The notes under the pieces are model-generated. The model searched no databases and was not told the origin of the DNA. It saw only the letters and a list, made by a program, of their open reading frames with translations. A stretch of 26,360 nucleotides of DNA. It comes from Cristatella mucedo. Lineage: Eukaryota > Bryozoa > Phylactolaemata > Cristatellidae. Below are positions 19,495 through 26,360 of the stretch, in pieces. The stretch's first letter is position 1. Every line of letters begins with the position of its first letter. The position numbers and the translations under genes were made by a program. The DNA lies in NCBI GenBank assembly GCA_009760855.2, contig WPIO01000556.1:1-26360 (forward strand), given 5' to 3'.

Positions 19495-20570
19495 ATGAAT
19501 CTCCGTCTGTAACCACAAAGTCATAAAGCCCAAGTGTGTGTTAAGCAGGATTGTTTTTTATAGCCCACGCACAGCCTAAGCGGCTTTAGGTAGGCATTCG
19601 GTAGCCAACGGACTTCGTCTAATACAACAAAGAGAAAGTGGGAAGCATGAAAGAGTCAGTAGAGCAGTTGAGGTAGTGAGTACCATATAAGTAGCAGTTC
19701 AGGACCCCTGAAAAGTATGTTCCATCGTTGGCAGTCGAAGAGTAGTCATCGTTGCAGAAGAATTGTGGAAGCGAATTCTGCTGTCTAGCAGAGTTGAAGC
19801 TTTACTCGACGACTGTTTTTAAGCTGAGGAATGTATTAGATAATTTAATGTCCACACAGGACCTGAGGGTGCGAACATGCTGAAACTGATGCAGCAGTTC
19901 AGCTAATTACGAAGGAGCCAATCCATGGCTTGCCTTGTGGGTCAGTCTAAGAACATTGCTGTGCATCCTTTGCTCAACGAGCAAACATCCTAGCTCATTC
20001 AACGAAGGAGACTAGTGCTCAAACCGCTGGGACTTGGAGAGTAGGCTTGCAGCCATATTAATTGTCCGTTGGAGTGGCATAATTGCTTTCTTTGGCAGCC
20101 CAGCCAAAAGGGAATTACAATAGTCAAGCCGAGACAGAACTAAAGCCCTAGCTAAATCTTTTACATTTCACTATGGGAGACAGCATCTAATATTGGACGG
20201 GGATCAAATGTGATGGCTATATGTAGAGGTAGTCTTCTGAATGAAGCTTTTGAAATTGACTCAGCTGTCGAAAACAACACCTACATTTCGAGCATGTGGT
20301 GATGGTTGCACAATATCATCACCGATTAGAAAGGCAAAACCTATTAATCCAGCCTCACGCTTAGGGTTTCCTATGAGCAGCTATCCGGTTTAATCATCGT
20401 ATAATTTCAGAAGGTTTTCCGACATCCAGTATTGAAAATCGCAAAGGCCAGGATTTACTTTCTCAGTCGCCTCAGCACGTTCCGACGGTTTGAATGGCAA
20501 ATACAACTGAGTATCTTCAGCGTAGTATAGATATCCTATTCCATGTGCCTTAATCACTTTTTTATACATC
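19495..20570 (-). mobile_element. Family P LINE copy E1 in unit 2
   Basis: This is the unit 2 partner of 11453-12332 but longer. The minus-strand frame at 20390-20647 reads VIKAHGIGYLYYAEDTQLYL, then ENLLKLYDD, so the RT active site is present with YAED in place of YADD, which removes one catalytic aspartate. Homology with P fades at about 20565, in the PLGKVI segment before YADD, so the copy is 5' truncated there. Downstream coding is broken by stops and indels. Confidence 0.75.
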
Positions 20571-20788
20571 GGCCCTAACCTGATGCTGACATGCATGTAA
20601 ATCCTGTCCGAAGGACTTAACAAAGGTAAGCAGCACAGGAAAGTCATCAGCTGAGACTTAAATGGTTAAGGAGATTCCATTCTATGAACACGCTGCATAC
20701 AGATTGTACTTTTATTTTCATAAAGTAGCTGCAAACATCTCTATAGTATTAGTAAAGAGAAAAAATTTGCCAAACTTGGGTTTTGCAC
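20571..20788 (+). other. Spacer 5' of P copy E1 (unit 2)
   Basis: Positions 20571-20682 have no clear counterpart in P or in unit 1, where they fall inside the 312-bp deletion. Positions 20693-20788 are shared with 12335-12430. No gene is visible. Confidence 0.45.
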
Positions 20789-21371
20789 TATCCTTGTTTG
20801 CTTCTTCAATCAAGTTTTTTGCTGCGAGCTAAGGTTCTTCATAATCATGTATTGTTTATCCCAAAGCACTTAGAGCAGCACCAATAATCATTGGAACCGT
20901 ATGAAAGAATCTCTTGGATTCTTCGTTCTTTCCAATCATGAAGTTGTAGTTCTGATTCAAATTAGTGCATAATGGCAATACAATAAATATACCTATATAT
21001 TGCCAATGCTGAATCATTGACCTGATTGATCCTCAACTTCACTGCTCAGCTGTTCCTCTTTTCCTGACTCCTATTAAAAGAACTTGGTTAAACGTAGCCA
21101 CAATCACATATTTCCTTCATATAGAGTCATAAGTACTACTCGAAAGTGCTAATATACTTACTCCATCAATTTTAGCAGCAAATGTTAAGCATAAAAGCCA
21201 CTAGACGACTGTCGCAGCGAGTAGCTTCATTTATTCTTCAATGGATGAGACATGATCATGGATATTCAAGTGACAGTGATGTAACGTATCTTGGTCTTAA
21301 ACTCAAAAAAGCCATAAATACCATGTGCGTGTTAAGCAAGAAAGGTTGCCATAGTACACTCACAGCCTAAG
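20789..21371 (+). repeat. High-identity core of the duplication (unit 2)
   Basis: It pairs with 13127-13710. It contains a 62-codon frame at 21182-21370 that is nearly the same as in unit 1, but half of it is antisense P 3' UTR. Confidence 0.5.
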
Positions 21372-22372
21372 CGGCTTTTAGTAGGCATTCGGTAGCCAAC
21401 AGACTTCGTCGTGCTCAACAAAGAGGAAGTGGAAAGCATAGCTGTGTCAGGACAGCAGTTGATGTAGTGTATAGCATAGAAGTGGCAGCTGAGGACAGCT
21501 GAAAGGATGAGCCACATTCGGCAGCGAGACAGTAGTTGCCGTTGTGTAAGAATTGTGAAAGCGAGTTCTACATTCTAGGACCTGCCGAGCTCCAGCTTCT
21601 GTCACCAGCCGTCTTTAAGTGGAGGAATGGAACAGCTAATTTATTGTCCATGACGGACCTGAGGGCACGAGGTACCAGAAACTAGTGCAGCAGTTCAACA
21701 TGATATGAAGTAGCCAAGCCGTGATGGGTTTGTAGTCGGCTAAAGAACTCTGCTCGAGATCCTTTGATCAACCACCAGCGATCCTTGATTTTAGCAAAGG
21801 AGACGCTTGTTCAAGCTATTGGGACTTTTAAACCATTCTTGCAGTCATAGTAATAGCCTGCTGCAGTGGTCTAGTGGCTTCTTTTGATAGCCAAGACACA
21901 AGTGAATTACAGTAATTAAGCTGAGATGAAACAAAGGAGATAGTTAAGTGTGTTTGCAAGCCAATGTGAAAGACAGCTCCTAATCATATACGGGTATCAA
22001 ACGGTATAGCAAGCTGTAAAAGCAGTCTTCTGAATGAAGCTTTTCATTTTAGGCTGCTGTCAAAAGCGACACCAAGATTTCGAGCAAGTGGTGATGGTCG
22101 CACAACAGCATCACCAATTAAGAAGAGCAAAGCCTTTTCGTCCGGCTACATGCTTAGGGTGCCCCAGGAGCAGAGGTTCGGTTTTATCGTCAGTCAGTTT
22201 CAAAAAGTATCCCTCCATCCTAGACCGATAGACTGCGAACCAACTGTTTGACCATTCACGTACTGCAGCAGATTCCGACATTTTTAATGGCAAATACAGC
22301 TGACTATCGTCGGCATGAAAGCGATATCCTATTTCACGGGTGTCAATCGTATTTTCAAGTGGTTTTTGGGTG
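21279..22372 (-). mobile_element. Family P LINE copy E2 in unit 2
   Basis: This is the partner of 13618-14708. The minus frame at 22111-22404 reads IGYRFHADDSQLYLPLK, then LKLTDDKTEPLLLGHPKHVAG and GRKGFALL, so the active-site region (HADD) and the post-YADD segment, including the Lys that is a stop in the 2573-3946 copy, are readable. Upstream of about 22372 similarity with P ends. The C-terminal part and 3' UTR follow toward 21279 with several breaks. Confidence 0.8.
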
Positions 22373-22721
22373 ATAACAGGGTCGTCAAAACAGTTTATTG
22401 TCAACTAGGTTGTCAAACTTAAATCTAGTATATAGCATCTCAATGAATAGAATTAGCATGATTGCACCTGGATCTCATTCTGCATATAAAGGACAAGATC
22501 GATATGGTTGTGTTGAAAAAATTGGAACAAAGTAACACGTATTTCTAAACCATTAGTATTTGCTAACCTATTAGGAATACCGAAAATTGGTTTACCAGTA
22601 GATTTCTTACGTGAATGCATGACTTACACCACCAAGAACACTGGCCATTCAATTAGCCCGTGCATTACTCTGAACTGCCACATGCACAAGATTTGTGTGT
22701 ATGTAGCCTAATTATCAACCA
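22373..22721 (+). repeat. Duplicated spacer between P and Q fragments (unit 2)
   Basis: It pairs with 14709-15059 and has no recognised gene. Confidence 0.45.
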
Positions 22722-23472
22722 AGGCTTGTTTCGATAAGGATACCAAGTCTAAGTTGATCCACCCATTTGTGAGATCCCGACATGACTTCTGAAACTCGTT
22801 GCTTGCAGGCCTACCAGCATGTGAAATCAGGCGATTACAGCAGGCTTAAAACACCACAGCTAGGCTATTTTGTCCTGAACGCAGCAGTTGCCACAGCACA
22901 CCCCCTCCTGACCGACCTAAATTGGCTGCAAGTCCAGCAAAAATTCGACTTGAAAGTTTGTTTGCTCACTTCTACATCTATAATTTTTTTCGCTACAGCC
23001 AATCTCTCAGATTTACTCCTCCAGCAGGCCCAGTACTGAACCACCCACTTTTCGGAATCCGGCACTTTATCACAACCTCGTACAAACCACAAGTTCGTTG
23101 GGGACCGAGCATCTAGTTCGTATTTTCCATGAGCCCTGAACTAGCTCTTGACTTGTGTCAAAACATCCCCTGACTTGACCACATTTAAAAGGAACTTAAA
23201 CACACTTCTATTTAGGACTGTATTTAATCGGTCCCTGTGATTCGTCCTTCATGTGCTTATGCATGCTGACACGTTCCATGCTGCCAGTAACCACAATTTC
23301 ATAATTACCCTGTGCATATCACCACTAATCACTGTATTCATGTTGTTTATGAAGCATGATATTACTCGCCACGAAATCAAGTTTCACTTGGCAGCAATTG
23401 TAAAGCGCCTAGTAAGAGATTGATTTATTGGAGGGTGCTTTATCAAGTGCATTATTATTAAAATTAATATTT
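22722..23472 (+). mobile_element. Family Q LINE fragment with complete 3' end (unit 2)
   Basis: This is the partner of 15060-15820. The frame at 22782-23039 includes LQAYQHVKSGDYSR, then LLTDLNWLQVQQKFDLKV and ANLSDLLLQQ, the usual C-terminal domain order. The 3' UTR has AAAGCGCCTAGTAAGAG and GGGTGCTTTATCAAGTGC with an ATT-type tail. It starts at the same Q position as the unit 1 copy, as expected for duplication after insertion. Confidence 0.8.
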
Positions 23473-23957
23473 AAACATATAGAGTCAGTCGCGTTTTTCA
23501 TATTTGCTAAGCCGATTGATTTTAAAACTATCAGTAAATGTATTAACGAATACTAAAACTCCATTTTTTAGGACATAGGATTAAGAGTAAGAGTGCTGTC
23601 TAAAGCTTTAATGAAAACTGTTAGACTCTCGTTCTACGAAGCTATATAGAACGTGGCAGTATGGATATAGTATAAACTTACGGATGTAGGTTTCAATCTG
23701 TGCTTGGCCTCCTCAGTGTAGCTGGTTACTGGTTTCGCTTCAAGGTACGCTTAAATGAGAGACAGTTCCGTTATTTTTTTAAGTGTGATCACCTACTGCA
23801 TTCAGGATGGTAGCTGTGTTAATCAAAATTCCCGTGAAAAACCTGTACAGATAAATATGGCTGACAAATATGCACGACAATCTCTTGCAAGTTTAGCCTG
23901 ACTCGAAAAATTCATATGTTCACATACAACTTTTCGGTCGTGCAATTAATTCCGATA
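23473..23957 (+). repeat. Duplicated spacer, D region (unit 2)
   Basis: It pairs with 15821-16548 but lacks the Q insertion, so it preserves the empty site at about 23665-23685. No gene is visible. Confidence 0.5.
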
Positions 23958-24031
23958 AAAGATGCTGGGTCTTAGCCCAGAGATAAGTTCGTGTGTGTCT
24001 GCGACTAGGATGTGAGTTTGAGTCCATCTTT
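23958..24031 (+). ncRNA. tRNA-derived SINE head candidate (unit 2)
   Basis: This is the partner of 16549-16622. The A-box-like TAGCCCAGAGATAAG starts at 23973 and the B-box-like GAGTTTGAGTCC is at 24014-24025, at the same spacing. The B box is unchanged between units, while the middle (anticodon-like) part has changed (GTCCAAGACTCGG to GTCTGCGACTAGG). The T-run after the head is interrupted here, which would weaken pol III termination. Confidence 0.38.
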
Positions 24032-24363
24032 AGATGAGCGATTATGTTTCTTATTGCGAGCTTGCATAGTAACTTATGGGCTATCCCGCCAATCTACAAC
24101 GACGTATTTTAAAAGAAGCCAGAGAGATGTCCTTGTTTTATTGCGAAGCTGCGACCTGATACAGAGAAAGGTGAATTATCAAGCGATGGAACGTGGTTGG
24201 TTTTCACGACCTAGGTCAGAGAGTCGTCGGATAAATCCTAAGGTAGGTGATTCTATATCATCACTGTAGTGGCCACGTCTTTAAGGAATGGAGTGAATCG
24301 AGTGACTGGGCTCTACTGCTGAGTTCAATTTCTTTAGGGAATTGCAGCTATTGGTATTTTTAT
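24032..24363 (+). repeat. Duplicated spacer following the tRNA-like head (unit 2)
   Basis: It pairs with 16623-16949. It ends at GCAGCTATTGGTA followed by a short T-rich junction into the inverted Q piece. No gene is visible. Confidence 0.45.
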
Positions 24364-24610
24364 TTAGCATTAGCAATTAAATGCTGAAGCACACGTTCCC
24401 TCTAACTTCCATGATAAATAGATACACTTTTAGCTTATTTTGAATTGTGGTCAAGTCACTCGATGTCACGACGCCAGTTTGAGTAAGTTCCAGTCTTTCG
24501 GAGAGCACGAACTTGAAGCACGTTTTATAAAGTATTAAAATGTTCGTACGGGGTATAGGTGAGGAGTTTGATTCTTAAAACTGGGTTGTACGATCGTAAG
24601 CCTGATGTAG
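24364..24610 (-). mobile_element. Family Q fragment, inverted (repeat A, copy 3)
   Basis: The reverse complement aligns with the end of Q ORF2 and the first part of its 3' UTR, as at 18322-18560 and 226-376. Its left edge coincides with the junction of the unit 1-specific block. It is followed by the plus-strand Q tail at 24655. Confidence 0.65.
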
Positions 24611-24654
24611 GAGTCAACCCGATAAATAACTCGGAGCCGAGAAATGAAGGAACC

Positions 24655-24770
24655 TAAACGTAAATGAAATAACCGCATCCCTTTGCTGCAAATGAAAGCA
24701 CCTAGAAAGGGATTAAGTTCTCTGAGGGTGCTTTATCAAGTTCATTATTATTATTATTATTATTATTATT
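24655..24770 (+). mobile_element. Family Q 3' tail with (ATT)9 (unit 2)
   Basis: GCATCCCTTTGCTGCAAATG, AAAGCACCTAGAAAGGG and GAGGGTGCTTTATCAAG form the Q 3' terminus, closed by an uninterrupted ATT run at 24744-24770. The longer clean run here than in unit 1 suggests later microsatellite growth. Confidence 0.75.
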
Positions 24771-24907
24771 CTTAAAGGAAGCAGTACTGGCTAGTCTTAG
24801 TGTTAAACCATTACGGTAGGGTCTGCTAGTTAAAAAGGGTTAACAAGATACGAAATTAATCAAAAATCAAAGTTGACTAATATAAACAGTTTTAAACCTC
24901 TCCGTTT

Positions 24908-24910
<3 letters not shown>

Positions 24911-24955
<45 letters not shown>
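24911..24955. repeat. (TA)n microsatellite, about 22 units
   Basis: It is an uninterrupted TA run, self-complementary and able to extrude a cruciform. The matching site in unit 1 (about 18870) has no such run, so it expanded after the duplication or was lost there. Confidence 0.95.
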
Positions 24956-24957
<2 letters not shown>

Positions 24958-25195
24958 GCTTAAAAGCAGATACAAAAGACCAATTCATCAATTATTTCAA
25001 ATTTCCACTATCTGCAAAAGCCAAGACTTTGGCCTTAACTAGACTTCCATAAAGTGACAGCTTCTTCGACCCCCAATTCAAATTAGTTTTGCATGACTTT
25101 GTCACTATGCAAATGCATCGAATGATTACCAATATAGCTGGAATCGTGAACAGTGACTAATATTCATATGTATCCATCCACGAGGAGACATTTTG

Positions 25196-25619
25196 AATGC
25201 ATTCAACATTACGCGAATTGCTGTCTCTTCATCTATAAAAAGCCGAGAGAGTATCTTTGTCTCTGTGAGATTCTAGATTTTAATATTTCTCACTGAAATT
25301 CTTAATCAAATGTGGTGGGAATTTCCTAGCCGACTGAAGGAAACTCGCACAAGTAAACGAAACTTAGGAGGAAATTTGAGTGAGCTAAGGAATACAGTTT
25401 ATTAAGTAACTGAAATTAAATTAGCTTGGTGATGGATAGCAAGGTTGAGCCTTTCACGACTTCTTAAGAAACGTTGCCAGAGAAAAAGTTGACTGAGATT
25501 TGGTGAAGTGATTTCTATCGGGTGCATCCAGAACAGGTGTAGCATGTGTTGTTAATAACAGTTTGAATGGGAAATATATTGCTAATATCCGGGATTTAGT
25601 AACTTTCTTTGTAGCTATG
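25196..25619. other. Single-copy spacer
   Basis: No repeat of the duplicated block or LINE sequence is recognised. It contains a TATAAAA at 25234-25240 that resembles a TATA box, but no gene is tied to it. Confidence 0.35.
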
Positions 25620-26290
25620 AGGGAACACGACTCTTGAAGCCTGCCAGCACTGGGCCGAAACATTTTGAGGGCTCAGACTGCCTTAGCAGCTGCAAGCTCA
25701 CGAGTGGTGGAAGAGCTGACAGTAACCCGGCTGCTGACTCGGCATGCCTGCCCAAATCTATGCATTGAAAGCATCTGCCGGGCATCAATTTTCCACAAAC
25801 TGCCACAAGCTGTCGTGCGGGCTCGGAACGAACAATGACATGACAGAGCCACAAACAAGGCATGCATGGTATTTAGGGCTGCCGAACGAGTTCAATGAAA
25901 GGCGAGGGCTAGATCCCTCGACCAGCTCAGCAGGCTACCTTGTGTAGACTGGGCTTGGCCGGCATTGCTTGAAATAAATCCTTACCTGTTGAAGCCAGTA
26001 GACTTGTTGCTCAATCCCACTACCCAGCCAGACTAGGGGTCATGCTGACGGCTTTCACAGTAGCCATAGTCATCCCCAGTGGCTGCGAGAAACAGTATTA
26101 CTACCTAGATGGAACGAAAAAGATAATTTCACGACACAGCAACAAGAAGATCTTCAGCCTGTGACGGTAGAGATGTACAAATTCTTGAGTTTTCCTGATA
26201 AAGGAACAACAAATATGCATTCAAATAATATCCCGATCGTCTTAGGACTTTGCGAGAGAACAATATCATTTAGAAGAGCATGCATGTAGT
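25620..26290 (+). other. GC-richer segment with open frames, possible gene relic
   Basis: Base composition changes from AT-rich to visibly GC-richer at about 25620-26120. Several overlapping frames are open. On the plus strand, 25744-25947 (CGLGTNNDMTEPQTRHAWYL and on) and, in the same frame after a cluster of stops at 25945-26001, 26002-26289 (96 codons, HADGFHSSHSHPQWLRETVL then LLPRWNEKDNFTTQQQEDLQ and MYKFLSFPDKGTTNMHSNN). A third frame is open at about 25971-26162. On the minus strand 25615-25863 is open. No family is recognised and the frames compete, so a coding call is not justified. It may be an exon relic, a fragment of an unrelated mobile element or a CpG-poor GC patch. Confidence 0.25.
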
Positions 26291-26360
26291 TTTTAACAGT
26301 TTTTAGATTCTGCACTTACATTAGGCGTATTGGGCAAACAAGCAACCACTCCAAATAATT

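Larger units (their letters stand above)
19133..25195 (+). repeat. Tandem duplication, unit 2
   Basis: This is the second copy of the block described at 11079-19130, in the same orientation and directly adjacent. It is the more compact version because it lacks three unit 1 segments, but it keeps 312 bp of P sequence (20371-20682) deleted in unit 1 and has a microsatellite expansion at 24911-24955. Homology with unit 1 ends at about 25195, just after CACGAGGAGACATTTTGAA, where the sequence becomes single-copy. Confidence 0.85.

Noticed and set aside
11079-25195. A CRISPR-like or satellite array.
   Set aside because: There are only two long units with internal structure, with no short regularly spaced repeats.
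25234-25240. TATA box of a promoter.
   Set aside because: TATAAAA is common in AT-rich DNA and no initiator, 5' exon or credible open frame follows at a sensible distance.
1-26360. LTR retrotransposon or retroviral remnants.
   Set aside because: No long terminal repeat pair, primer binding site, gag, protease or integrase motif was seen; all RT sequence is of the non-LTR type.

Overview
This is AT-rich eukaryotic DNA with no intact host gene that I can recognise. It is built mostly from old, broken non-LTR retrotransposons (LINEs). Their proteins carry motifs of the L2/CR1/Rex-type clades: an AP-like endonuclease with GDLN and SDH; an RT with DLSAAFDTID, GVPQGSVLGP and YADD; and a C-terminal part with RLDYCNSLLAGLP and GWLPVEQRI. 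Such elements, with 3' ends in an ATT-type microsatellite, are typical of animals. I infer a metazoan, probably an aquatic invertebrate, but nothing here fixes the taxon. There are no bacterial operons, ribosome binding sites or CRISPR arrays.

I use two working names. Family P is the element at 1480-4052, which ends in GAGATACAT(TACAT). Family Q is the element at 4056-6058, which ends in a GCGCC...GGGTGCTTTATCAAGTGC(ATT)n tail.

Layout: 1-1450 holds minus-strand Q and P fragments. 1480-4052 is the best preserved P copy (+). It has an endonuclease frame with one stop, an internal deletion that removed the start of the RT, and a 458-codon RT/C-terminal frame broken by a single TAA. 4056-6058 is a 5'-truncated Q copy (+). 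6059-11078 is mostly unassigned DNA with one short P 3' end (7335-7592) and two weak candidates for decayed coding sequence (6338-6950 minus, 9540-9890 plus). 11079-25195 is a head-to-tail duplication: unit 1 (11079-19130) and unit 2 (19133-25195) share the order spacer, P(-), spacer, P(-), spacer, Q(+), tRNA-like SINE candidate, inverted Q plus Q tail. 25196-26360 is single-copy and contains a GC-richer stretch with open frames.

The most informative signal is the duplication. Because its two copies can be aligned, insertions and deletions can be read as filled and empty sites. These are a Q insertion (16017-16271) and a 693-bp segment with transposon-like ends (12431-13123), both only in unit 1; a 312-bp deletion in unit 1 between short direct repeats; a 1.37-kb block only in unit 1; and a (TA)n expansion only in unit 2. 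A roughly 580-bp island is clearly more similar between the units than its flanks.

No gene network or defence system is visible. All identities are hand estimates, and the boundaries of decayed repeats are accurate to about 10-30 bp.
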